Assembly: GCA_002421745.1 (NCBI GenBank)
Contig: DISC01000004.1
Location: forward strand, 50,279-114,278
From: Patescibacteria group bacterium UBA6220
Lineage (GTDB): Bacteria; Patescibacteriota; Minisyncoccia; Minisyncoccales; Minisyncoccaceae
Length of the DNA stretch: 64,000 nucleotides
Reading direction: 5' to 3'
Under the pieces are notes generated by a model. That model was given only the letters and a program-made list of their open reading frames with translations, made no database searches and was not told the origin of the DNA. The position numbers were made by a program, and so were the translations under genes. This document shows, piece by piece, positions 23,016-29,477 of this stretch (its first letter is position 1; each line of letters begins with the position of its first letter).

Positions 23016-23072
23016 AATTACCTGTCTGTATAATCATTTTAACATTAATATTTCCCCTGTCAAGAGAAATCA

Positions 23073-23174
23073 AAATAAAAACCCTGCACTTTGATGCAGG
23101 GTTTTAAGCTTCTAAAATTTGTCGAATTTGTTTCATTCCTCGACTAATAATTACACGAGTGGCATTAGGCGACT
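23073..23174 (-). repeat. 102-bp direct repeat, left copy (sigma-gene 3' end remnant)
   Basis: 97 of 102 bases match 23818-23919, the end of the ECF sigma gene with its terminator. Translated in the sigma frame it gives the same last 23 residues and stop; the four differences within coding sequence are all synonymous, and the fifth is in the terminator loop. The hepT stop codon (23173-23175) lies across its end. Confidence 0.9.
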
Positions 23175-23505
23175 ATTTATAAATCTCTTTGATTATTTTT
23201 TTTAATTCTGGCAAGTCTTTTTTTATTGTATTCCAAACAAGATTAACATCTACTCCAAAATAATCATGTATTAAAATATCCCGCATTCCCGCAATCTTCT
23301 TCCATTCAATAACCTTGTTTTTATTTTTTAAATCTTCGCTAAGTTTCTTTACTGCTTCTCCAATTATTTCTATTCTTCTGATTACTGCATCTTGAAGTTG
23401 TTGAGATTGAGAAAAATTAGACTTTTTAACTCCCTTACAATACTTTTGTATCGAATTGATACTTTCTAAAATATGCTCTAAAAAAACATCGTCACCCTTA
23501 ACCAT
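23173..23505 (-). CDS. hepT: HepT-like HEPN ribonuclease toxin
   Basis: The 110-residue product is a HEPN/DUF86 protein with the RX4HXY active-site motif as R75-DILI-H80-D-Y82, typical of HepT RNase toxins that are silenced by AMPylation of the motif tyrosine. I start at 23505 (MVKGDDVFLE): it overlaps the mntA stop by 8 bp, and the AAGGA stretch lies upstream at a usable distance, whereas for the ATG at 23520 it would be adjacent. Its stop codon is built across the edge of the 102-bp repeat, so the last codons may have been set by the insertion. Confidence 0.88.
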   Translation of the reverse strand: MVKGDDVFLEHILESINSIQKYCKGVKKSNFSQSQQLQDAVIRRIEIIGEAVKKLSEDLKNKNKVIEWKKIAGMRDILIHDYFGVDVNLVWNTIKKDLPELKKIIKEIYK

Positions 23506-23785
23506 AAATTTTAATTTCATCCTTTTTAATGATTTTTTCTAACAAAGGATTAATAGAGTCATAAGTCGCAATATCCACATCTATTTTTAATTCTTTTTCC
23601 AAATCAAACTTTAAATCCATCAAATCCATTAGACTTTTTTGTCCAGTAAACTTAACCAACATATCAATATCGCTATTTTTCTTTTCTTCGCCTCTCGCAA
23701 ACGAACCAAAAATAGACAATCGAGAAACATTGTTTTTAATAAGTATTGGTTTTATTCGTGATTTTATCCTATCTAACTTGTTCAT
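23498..23785 (-). CDS. mntA: MntA-like minimal nucleotidyltransferase antitoxin
   Basis: The 95-residue product carries the MNT motif G27-S28-FARGEEKKNS-D39-I-D41 and a third acidic strand (KIDVDIATY), the pol-beta fold of MntA antitoxins that add AMP to the HepT tyrosine. It overlaps hepT, the usual order for the pair. A promoter at 23792-23819 places the -10 six nt before the ATG (leaderless). Confidence 0.88.
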   Translation of the reverse strand: MNKLDRIKSRIKPILIKNNVSRLSIFGSFARGEEKKNSDIDMLVKFTGQKSLMDLMDLKFDLEKELKIDVDIATYDSINPLLEKIIKKDEIKIYG

Positions 23786-23791
23786 GCTTTT

Positions 23792-23819
23792 ATTTTACCT
23801 TATCCTAATAATTCGTCAA
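23792..23819 (-). promoter_or_regulatory. Leaderless promoter of mntA-hepT
   Basis: Minus-strand -35 TTGACG (23814-23819), 16-nt spacer, -10 TAAAAT (23792-23797), 6 nt to the ATG. The -35 box overlaps the first bases of the right 102-bp repeat, so the promoter came with, or was completed at, the junction. Confidence 0.7.
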
Positions 23820-23919
23820 ATAAAAACCCTGCACTTTAATGCAGGGTTTTAAGCTTCTAAAATTTGCCGAATTTGTTTCATTCCCCGACTAATAATTACG
23901 CGAGTGGCATTGGGCGACT
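23818..23919 (-). repeat. 102-bp direct repeat, right copy (intact sigma 3' end)
   Basis: This copy is the present 3' end of the ECF sigma gene and its terminator. Together with 23073-23174 it brackets mntA-hepT. Confidence 0.9.
23823..23850 (-). terminator. Terminator of the ECF sigma gene
   Basis: An 11-bp perfect stem AAAACCCTGCA / TGCAGGGTTTT with a 6-nt loop and TTTTATTTG after it on the minus strand. It overlaps the stop codon. The left repeat carries the same hairpin at 23078-23105. Confidence 0.85.
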
Positions 23920-24364
23920 TGCCCAAAGATTTGGCAATGTCACTGATCGGCTCTTGTTCAATATAATAGGCAGAAACAGCTTGTCGGGAGTCGTCTGATA
24001 ATTGACAAAGCGCTTTTGCTACTTCCTCCATATCGCTAGCTAACATAGCTTGCTTTTCAATATTTTGACTTTCATCTTTAACTAAAATAGCAGCATCTCC
24101 CAAATCATCAGGCCTCTTAGCTTTGGCGCGATAATGATCAACTAATAGATTTTTGGCTGTGCGATACAAAAAAGCAGATGGATTATTTATTTCCACGTTT
24201 AAATAAATTTGTTTCCAAAGACGAGTAAAGGTTTCGGAAGTAATATCTTGAGCTGCTAATTCCGTCTCTACTTTAAAAAAAATGAAGCGGTAGATTTTAT
24301 CTACGTATTCATCATATATTTGAGAAAAAAATTGTTCTTTAAATTTGTGAGGTTGTTCTTGCAT
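23849..24364 (-). CDS. ECF-like sigma-70 family RNA polymerase sigma factor
   Basis: The 171-residue product has a sigma-2 region (YVDKIYRFIFFKVET, AQDITSETFTRLWKQIY, AFLYRTAKNLLVDHYR) and a sigma-4 helix-turn-helix (DDSRQAVSAYYIEQEPISDIA, LGKSPNATRVIISRGMKQIR), the two-domain form of extracytoplasmic-function sigma factors. It would direct RNA polymerase to a dedicated promoter set. The DUF5667 protein at 20662-21459 is a plausible partner. An array of TGTCC boxes (24433-24608) separates it from the upstream winged-helix gene. Its 3' end has been duplicated around the mntA-hepT module. Confidence 0.9.
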   Translation of the reverse strand: MQEQPHKFKEQFFSQIYDEYVDKIYRFIFFKVETELAAQDITSETFTRLWKQIYLNVEINNPSAFLYRTAKNLLVDHYRAKAKRPDDLGDAAILVKDESQNIEKQAMLASDMEEVAKALCQLSDDSRQAVSAYYIEQEPISDIAKSLGKSPNATRVIISRGMKQIRQILEA

Positions 24365-24432
24365 AATTGATGCCTAACTACTCAAATGGCGGTATTTTTT
24401 AATTTATATATTTCTCCACATTTTGACAATCT

Positions 24433-24608
24433 TGTCCATACCTTTTCCACAATCAATGTCCGCATTGTCCGCAATCAATGTCCGGATAATGTCCAGATTA
24501 GTTGCATTAATCACCCAATTAAGATCATTGTTGTCCGCATTGTCCGGATAATGTCCAGCTAATTTCCTTTTTATGTCCTCATAATGTCCGCATATATTTT
24601 GACGGACA
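24433..24608. promoter_or_regulatory. TGTCC box array 2 (upstream of the sigma gene)
   Basis: Eleven boxes lie at 24433, 24457, 24466, 24479, 24490, 24532, 24541, 24552, 24574, 24585 (all plus) and 24604 (minus). Spacings of 9, 11, 13 and 22 dominate. Sub-motifs such as TGTCCGGATAATGTCC are shared with array 1. The array fills the gap between the winged-helix gene (stop 24628) and the sigma gene (start 24364). Confidence 0.75.
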
Positions 24609-24627
24609 ACAATAAAAAATATACTTT

Positions 24628-25350
24628 TTAAAAAACTTGATTTAATTCGTAAGCAATTGCTCGTCCGATTCCAATAGGATTAATAATATTTCTTTCTCTT
24701 AATCCCTTTAATTCTCTTCTAATAGTTCGCGTAGTGACATTAGGAAAATGTTTGCTAATATCATTTGTTTTTAATTGACCCTTACCTTGAAGCAATTCCA
24801 AAACTTTTAATTGAATATCTGTGAGCTTGGCATAATCTATTTCATTCGAGCTTAATGTTTCTTGTTTTTTGTTTTCGGATTTTTCTTCAGGCTCATTTGA
24901 TATCTTCCTCTCTGGTTTTGGCTCAGTTGGAATTTCTTTTTTTAATTCTTTTTCTTCTGATTTTTTATTCTCAATTTGCGCCTCAATTTGAGCAGTGATT
25001 ATTTTTTCTTTTTTTTCTGATAATGTTTTGAATAGCTCGCTTCTCAATGATTGTTCTATGTCCGTATAGCCATTTTCCAAAACTTCAAAATTTCGATTAT
25101 CTACCCACTGCTGCTCCATAGCAATACTGAAATAGGTTTTTAATAATTTTATATTTGTTAAACTTTTTTCTAGTAAACTTTCTTTTTCTGATGAGACCAA
25201 AGAAAAATGATGTTTTTCAGAAGCAATAGAAAAAAAGAGCACGTCCAAGGCCTCTTTCCTAATAGCAAACTTTAAAGGCTCTTTTACTGGAAAAAGACCA
25301 GTAACTTTATATAGAGCATTCGTTAGTTTGATTAATGCTTCTTCCATCAT
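24628..25350 (-). CDS. Winged-helix transcription regulator with helical N-domain
   Basis: The 240-residue product has an N-terminal helical domain (ALYKVTGLFPVKEPLKFAIR, residues ~10-110), a charged, probably disordered linker rich in Lys/Glu/Pro (~115-175), and a C-terminal winged helix (LTDIQLKVLELLQGKGQLKT, VTTRTIRRELKGLRERNII) of DeoR-like type. I recognise the C-terminal fold but not the family. It lies directly upstream of TGTCC array 2 and the ECF sigma gene on the same strand, so it is the best local candidate to bind those boxes (inference). Confidence 0.75.
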   Translation of the reverse strand: MMEEALIKLTNALYKVTGLFPVKEPLKFAIRKEALDVLFFSIASEKHHFSLVSSEKESLLEKSLTNIKLLKTYFSIAMEQQWVDNRNFEVLENGYTDIEQSLRSELFKTLSEKKEKIITAQIEAQIENKKSEEKELKKEIPTEPKPERKISNEPEEKSENKKQETLSSNEIDYAKLTDIQLKVLELLQGKGQLKTNDISKHFPNVTTRTIRRELKGLRERNIINPIGIGRAIAYELNQVF

Positions 25351-25494
25351 AATATATTGAATATTATAGTTAAAACAAAACTAAAAGTCAATTGTGCAAA
25401 AATATGACCGCAAGCTGTAAAAATCCTACACAATAAGACAATTACTAATGATTTTTCGAAAAAAAAGAGCCTATAGCATTTTTATTCAATATTA

Positions 25495-26022
25495 CTATTG
25501 AATAGATGCTTGGCTCGTTGCTTGAGCAACTCTTGAAAGTTGCCCATTGATTCGGCGATCATAACGACTGGTAATCCAGTCAATGCGGTGAAGTTCTACT
25601 TCTCCACGATAGACAATGACATGTTTGCCATTGTCTTCATATCTGTCGCCGATTTCTTTTGGCTTTGGTGTCCATTCTTGAACACTCTCTGGAATTGTTC
25701 CCAGCTTTCTTGTCATATAACAAGAATTGCCCTGAACAATTTCCCAGATTTCGGCATCAGCTGTAACAGCGAGAGAATGAAGACCCTTGCCGAAACCCTT
25801 GAACTTATCATACCAGCCAATAATCTGGCCTATTCTGATTCTTTTTCCGTTATAATCCTTTGCGTCAAAAGTATCAGAAGATATTTCGCACGCACTAAGA
25901 GGTGCGTATGCTGTTCTGTTCATTTGCGATACCCTTAATTGCTTTACAGCAACTATGTTTGAATCAGAAACAATGAAGCGTTGTACTCCATCGTCCTGAG
26001 TGAGATAAAGTCTGTCAATCAT
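25495..26022 (-). CDS. Hypothetical protein, apparently imported
   Basis: The 175-residue product (ATG at 26022; a GTG 9 bases upstream is also possible) is not recognised. It has no membrane segment or signal peptide; it contains IGQIIGWYDKFKGFGKG and a HVIVYRGEVELHRIDWI strand pair, suggesting a beta-rich fold. Its G+C and codon use are visibly higher than its neighbours. A full consensus promoter (26077-26104) and a palindrome (26045-26067) precede it. Downstream to 25351 there is no partner gene. Confidence 0.6.
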   Translation of the reverse strand: MIDRLYLTQDDGVQRFIVSDSNIVAVKQLRVSQMNRTAYAPLSACEISSDTFDAKDYNGKRIRIGQIIGWYDKFKGFGKGLHSLAVTADAEIWEIVQGNSCYMTRKLGTIPESVQEWTPKPKEIGDRYEDNGKHVIVYRGEVELHRIDWITSRYDRRINGQLSRVAQATSQASIQ

Positions 26023-26044
26023 TGTTATCACTTTTTACTTTTCA

Positions 26045-26067
26045 AATACCAGATAAACACTGGTATT
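26045..26067. promoter_or_regulatory. Operator-like palindrome AATACCAG-N7-CTGGTATT
   Basis: Perfect 8-bp arms with a 7-nt centre sit just after the predicted transcription start of 25495-26022. It may be a repressor site or a 5' hairpin. Confidence 0.55.
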
Positions 26068-26076
26068 GCTAATATA

Positions 26077-26104
26077 ATTATAACATAACAATAAATCCTG
26101 TCAA
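26077..26104 (-). promoter_or_regulatory. Consensus promoter of 25495-26022
   Basis: Minus-strand -35 TTGACA (26099-26104), 16-nt spacer, extended -10 TGTTATAAT (-10 at 26077-26082). Confidence 0.75.
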
Positions 26105-26196
26105 CTAAACCTGTACCTACCCCAACACCTACGTACCTACCCACAGATTACACCTTTTTAAAAAAGCACCAAAGTCCATATTTATTATATTTAAAC

Positions 26197-26223
26197 ATGT
26201 TTAGGTGTCCGACACCTAAACAT
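26197..26223 (+). repeat. PAL-B copy 4
   Basis: Arms and CCG loop identical to PAL-B copies 1 and 2; first element of a six-palindrome cluster. Confidence 0.9.
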
Positions 26224-26316
26224 TCCCTTTTTGGCTGTGTTAAGGTATTCGATACCTTAACATTCCCTTTTTGGCTGTGTTAAGGTATTCGATACCTTAA
26301 CATCGATGCCTTAACA
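26221..26316 (+). repeat. PAL-A copies 10 and 11 in a 40-bp tandem repeat, plus a half copy
   Basis: The 40-bp unit at 26221-26260 (CATTCCCTTTTTGGCTGTG plus the left part of PAL-A) is repeated exactly at 26261-26300. Palindromes are at 26238-26263 and 26278-26303; a half copy (CGATGCCTTAACATT) follows at 26303-26317. Confidence 0.88.
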
Positions 26317-26374
26317 TTCCCCTTGCGTAAAAAAATATATATAAAAAGATTACACATAAAATAAGAAAAAACCC

Positions 26375-26401
26375 ATGTTTAGAGGTCGAACCTCCAAACA
26401 T
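26375..26401 (+). repeat. PAL-C palindrome, copy 1
   Basis: Arms ATGTTTAGAGGT / ACCTCCAAACAT around CGA, one mismatch. It keeps the 12-3-12 design and the ATGTT end of PAL-A and PAL-B with different inner arm bases. Confidence 0.85.
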
Positions 26402-26405
26402 TCAA

Positions 26406-26432
26406 ATGTTAAGGTATTCGATACCTTAACAT
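26406..26432 (+). repeat. PAL-A copy 12
   Basis: Standard palindrome, loop TCG, followed by TCCCCTTT. Confidence 0.9.
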
Positions 26433-26451
26433 TCCCCTTTGCCTTTTTTAT

Positions 26452-26477
26452 TGTTAAGGTATTCGATACCTTAACAT
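26452..26477 (+). repeat. PAL-A copy 13
   Basis: Standard palindrome lacking the first A of the left arm; last of the cluster, 60 nt beyond the stop codon of 26539-26814. Confidence 0.88.
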
Positions 26478-26538
26478 TCTCCCTTGTCCTCTTGCGTAAA
26501 AAAGGTGATTTATATGGTTTGGGTAAAAAAAATCTAGG

Positions 26539-26814
26539 CTATTGTAGCTCTAGACTATTAATACTTTTTAATTCCCAAAAATCATTATATGGGATTAATT
26601 TGTTCTGTTTTTTGTTTTCACTATTGTAAAGAGAAAACATTTTCACTTCTTCGTCTATCTCAAGCTCTGTACCCTTAGAGACAAGAAATCTTCCACTGGA
26701 AATCACAAACAGAGAAAGATATTTCTCTTTTTTGGGCTTTATTAGTAAATAATAACAATTGACCCCTTCGATGAGAATTTTGAATGATCTTGAGTAACCT
26801 GACGATATCTGCAT
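26539..26814 (-). CDS. Hypothetical protein, 91 residues
   Basis: The product is not recognised; alternating hydrophobic and polar residues (FKILIEGVNCYYLLIK, YLSLFVISSGRFLVS) suggest a small beta-sheet domain without membrane segment. It is supported by a perfect consensus promoter (26829-26857), with a leader of about 8 nt. It has no strong Shine-Dalgarno, only GGTG. It lies between the PAL cluster and the REC-PAS-histidine-kinase gene on the same strand. Confidence 0.6.
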   Translation of the reverse strand: MQISSGYSRSFKILIEGVNCYYLLIKPKKEKYLSLFVISSGRFLVSKGTELEIDEEVKMFSLYNSENKKQNKLIPYNDFWELKSINSLELQ

Positions 26815-26828
26815 TTTGCACCATCGGC

Positions 26829-26857
26829 ATTATAAAATTTTATTATAAAATTGTCAA
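26829..26857 (-). promoter_or_regulatory. Perfect consensus sigma70 promoter of 26539-26814
   Basis: Minus-strand TTGACA (26852-26857), 17-nt spacer, TATAAT (26829-26834). Confidence 0.8.
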
Positions 26858-26882
26858 ATAAAATAATCTGCTAAAACACATA

Positions 26883-26915
26883 AAAAAAATAAGGAAGCTT
26901 TTAATCACTTCCCTT
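26883..26915 (-). terminator. Terminator of the REC-PAS-kinase gene
   Basis: Minus-strand AAGGGAAG / CTTCCTT stem around a 10-nt loop, followed by ATTTTTTTTA; overlaps the stop codon. Confidence 0.7.
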
Positions 26916-28346
26916 TATTATATAATTTTTCTTAGGAACAAAAATCTCGAATCTTGCTCCTTTTTCTGGAACACCAGTCTCATGAATCATTATTCCAGTG
27001 ATAGCCAGAATCTCTTTCGTAAGAAATAGACCCATCCCAGTGTTTTCTCCAAATCCTCGCTCAAAGATTTTTTCTTTTTTGTCGTTTTGAACACCGATTC
27101 CATTGTCTTCCCAGACAATCACAACTCCATTATCTTTAATTTCATAGCGAACACAAACCTCTGTCGCTCGAATTGAATGACGAAGAGTGTTGTCCATTAA
27201 ATTATGGAAACATTTCGCAAGCATTGGATCAGCATAGACCAAAAGGCCATAGCAATTATTTTTGAGAATAATATTCTCATTTTCGGTCCTTAGTATCAAA
27301 TCAGAGACAATTTCCCATCTAGGATTTTCCGAACCTATATCTTCATAGGTTTTGGCAAAATCGATTTGACTTTTGATCCGCTGCATTGCTAAAAATGCTT
27401 TATCCAAATCTTCAACTTGTTCTGGACTCAAATTGTCGGAACGAACAAGATCCAGATAGATCATCCCCGCAGTCAGATGATTAAAAACGTCATGCCGAGT
27501 AATGCTTGATATTAATTTTAGCTTTTTATTAAGCATTCTCAGATTACATTCCATTTCCTTGAAATAAGTAACATCACTGACGCTACCTTCGTGTCCAACA
27601 ACGATGTTGTTTCCATCCATTAGGGCTGTTGCATTGACGTGATGCCATCTCCACGACCCATCGATATGCCGGATCCGATATTCAACGCTACTTTCCTTTG
27701 ATTGGTTTAGCATTTTTTTGCAAGCCTCAACATCATCAGGATGAATAAACTCCTCAAATGATCTACCAATTGCCTCAGTGGGCGAACGTCCGACAAGCGA
27801 CCTCCAAGACTGAGAGACAAAAGTAATTATCCCCTTTTGATCAATCGTGAAAATAGCATCATGGCTATTTTCTACCAATAGACGATATTTTCTTTCATTT
27901 ATCTTGAGCTGTTCTTGAAGTTGCTTTTCTTTTTTATTATCCGAAAATATTCGTTGTATTGATTTTGATAAATCTTCAAAACGATTTATCAAAATACCTC
28001 CTTTTTCCAAATAACCATTTGCTCCGCTATTTATAGCCTCAATAGCCAGCCTTTCATTTCCTCTTCCAGTAAAAAAAGCAAAAGGCGTTAAATCATTTTT
28101 ATTTCGAAGTTGCTTCAAGAAATCAATACCATTGATTCCGGGCATATAATAATCGGAAACCACAACGTCAAAATTTCTGATTTCCATTATTTTCATTGCC
28201 TCTGCAGCGCTTGTGGCTGTGGTAATAACCATAATGCCATCTTTTTCCAACGATAACTTGCTAATCATCAGGATGTCTTCATCGTCATCAACGAAAAGAA
28301 CTCTAATCTTGCTTGAACTTGAATTGTCAAAGACCATCATAATCAC
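26901..28346 (-). CDS. Response-regulator/PAS/histidine kinase hybrid of archaeal type
   Basis: The 481-residue cytoplasmic product has a receiver domain (acidic D20-D22, phosphoacceptor D65 in VVSDYYMPG, lysine in YLEKGG), a PAS domain (~150-265, GIITFVSQSWRSLVGRSP and a PAC-like YRIRHIDGSWRWHH), and a histidine-kinase core with SITRHDVFNHLTAG (His ~281) and ATPase boxes HNLMDNTLRHS, EDNGIGV, GFGENTGMGLFL. The HDxxNHL phosphoacceptor region and the receiver-first order resemble kinases abundant in methanogenic archaea. Composition is more G+C-rich than the neighbours; it has a strong AAGGAG Shine-Dalgarno 5 nt before the ATG, unlike resident genes. Horizontal acquisition is likely. Phosphotransfer partner unknown. 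Confidence 0.85.
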   Translation of the reverse strand: MIMMVFDNSSSSKIRVLFVDDDEDILMISKLSLEKDGIMVITTATSAAEAMKIMEIRNFDVVVSDYYMPGINGIDFLKQLRNKNDLTPFAFFTGRGNERLAIEAINSGANGYLEKGGILINRFEDLSKSIQRIFSDNKKEKQLQEQLKINERKYRLLVENSHDAIFTIDQKGIITFVSQSWRSLVGRSPTEAIGRSFEEFIHPDDVEACKKMLNQSKESSVEYRIRHIDGSWRWHHVNATALMDGNNIVVGHEGSVSDVTYFKEMECNLRMLNKKLKLISSITRHDVFNHLTAGMIYLDLVRSDNLSPEQVEDLDKAFLAMQRIKSQIDFAKTYEDIGSENPRWEIVSDLILRTENENIILKNNCYGLLVYADPMLAKCFHNLMDNTLRHSIRATEVCVRYEIKDNGVVIVWEDNGIGVQNDKKEKIFERGFGENTGMGLFLTKEILAITGIMIHETGVPEKGARFEIFVPKKNYIIKGSD

Positions 28347-28349
28347 TCC

Positions 28350-28368
28350 TTAAGGTTAATCACCTTAA
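28350..28368. promoter_or_regulatory. Inverted repeat next to the kinase Shine-Dalgarno
   Basis: TTAAGGT / ACCTTAA arms with a 5-nt loop lie in the leader; the right arm overlaps the AAGGAG site and could modulate its access. The arms resemble those of PAL-A. Confidence 0.5.
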
Positions 28369-28375
28369 TATTTTA

Positions 28376-28403
28376 AGCATACAACAAAAAAACTCTTTGT
28401 CAA
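28376..28403 (-). promoter_or_regulatory. Promoter of the REC-PAS-kinase gene
   Basis: Minus-strand TTGACA (28398-28403), 16-nt spacer, TATGCT (28376-28381), about 29 nt upstream of the ATG. Confidence 0.65.
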
Positions 28404-28429
28404 ACAAGCAAAACCCTCAAAATCAAATA

Positions 28430-28460
28430 AAAAAACTTGGACTTTCTAAAAAATCCAAGC
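28430..28460 (-). terminator. Terminator of 28483-28854
   Basis: Minus-strand CTTGGA / TCCAAG stem followed by TTTTTTTATTTG. Confidence 0.75.
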
Positions 28461-28482
28461 ATTTTTAAATTATCAATAGTTA

Positions 28483-28854
28483 TTAAATCTTATCTATTTC
28501 TCTAGCATCTTTTAGAAAATCCCTTCCCATTCCTACTGCCTTACCGCTAGCATAAAGCAATAACATAGCAAAAAGAGACCAAAGACTAGCATTTAATGTT
28601 TCTGTAATAGCGTTAGTGGGAATCAAATTTTTTACCTGATCTCCAAGCTGTTGTGTTATTAATGCGTTCATTTGATCTTGAAGAGTTGAACCAGTTGATG
28701 ATTTATTGGATGCTGGCTCTGGCTGAACAAAAATCTGAGGAAATTTTTCTTTAGCAGTATAATATTGATATGAAGTTGAAACATCCCAATAAAAAATTAC
28801 TAATCCAGTAATAATTAGCATAATACCCAAGATTCTTTTAATTTCTTTTTCCAT
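28483..28854 (-). CDS. Small two-helix membrane protein
   Basis: The 123-residue product has two hydrophobic segments (residues ~8-24, LGIMLIITGLVIFYW, and ~88-104, LWSLFAMLLLYASGKAV) separated by an extracytoplasmic Pro/Ser/Gln-rich loop. No known domain is recognised. Both termini would be cytoplasmic with basic residues. It is monocistronic, with its own terminator, between the kinase gene and the NUDIX gene. No Shine-Dalgarno is seen. Confidence 0.65.
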   Translation of the reverse strand: MEKEIKRILGIMLIITGLVIFYWDVSTSYQYYTAKEKFPQIFVQPEPASNKSSTGSTLQDQMNALITQQLGDQVKNLIPTNAITETLNASLWSLFAMLLLYASGKAVGMGRDFLKDAREIDKI

Positions 28855-28914
28855 AAATATTATTTATTAATTTAATTTTATATTTTAATTATATACTAAT
28901 TTTAATCAAATAAA

Positions 28915-28945
28915 AACATTAAGACCCTTAAAAGGCCTTAATGTT
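28915..28945 (-). terminator. Terminator of the clpB-NUDIX operon
   Basis: Stem AACATTAAG / CTTAATGTT with extra inner CC/GG pairs, followed by TTTTATTTGA on the minus strand. Its arms resemble PAL outer arms, but the sequence is otherwise different. Confidence 0.7.
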
Positions 28946-28968
28946 AATAAAATTCCTTAATTAAATTG

Positions 28969-29475
28969 TTACTTAACTGATTTATTTGGATTGGGCTGAT
29001 TAAAATAAGCACGATAAGCATCAATGGCTTTGTTTAATAATGTCTTGTCAAAAGCTATTTTCTTTAAAGCATCTTCAACCTTCAGCCATTTGGCCTCAAT
29101 ATAGCCTTCTTCTTTTTGAGGAGACAATAAGGCCATTTTTCTAATAAAAAAAACGAAAACATTTACTCGTTTAAAATGCATCTTATCTTCGTCATAATCT
29201 TTGTATTTAAAACGACTCTGTCCAACAAAACCAATTGGATTCAAATGCATACTCAAGCCAAGCTCTTCTTTTATCTCTCTCTGTGAAGCAAAGGCTGGAG
29301 TTTCTCCGTGCTGAATATGTCCTTTGGGAATAACAAATTTCCCTCTTTCATTTTTTAATAAAGCTACATAAAGATTTTTGTTTTCCGACTCATAAAAAAC
29401 AAATCCTCCCGCATCTTGATGGAGGACTTTGTCTTTTAAAAAGATTATTTTATCTTTTTTTGCGGACTGTTCCAT
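28969..29475 (-). CDS. NUDIX hydrolase
   Basis: The 168-residue product contains the Nudix box GHIQHGETPAFASQREIKEE (G-x5-E-x7-REUxEExGU pattern, completed by LGL) at about residues 53-75, followed by strands of the Nudix fold. The substrate is unknown; the family cleaves nucleoside diphosphates linked to other moieties and includes RNA-decapping and house-cleaning enzymes. It starts 2 nt after the clpB stop codon, so it is in the clpB operon and would be induced together with it. Confidence 0.88.
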   Translation of the reverse strand: MEQSAKKDKIIFLKDKVLHQDAGGFVFYESENKNLYVALLKNERGKFVIPKGHIQHGETPAFASQREIKEELGLSMHLNPIGFVGQSRFKYKDYDEDKMHFKRVNVFVFFIRKMALLSPQKEEGYIEAKWLKVEDALKKIAFDKTLLNKAIDAYRAYFNQPNPNKSVK

Positions 29476-29477
29476 AA

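Noticed and set aside
24433..24608. Replication origin with iterons
   Set aside because: Direct repeats one helical turn apart would fit, but no DnaA box (TTATCCACA), dnaA or rep gene is near, and the arrays sit in promoter regions of related genes. Kept as an alternative for the arrays.
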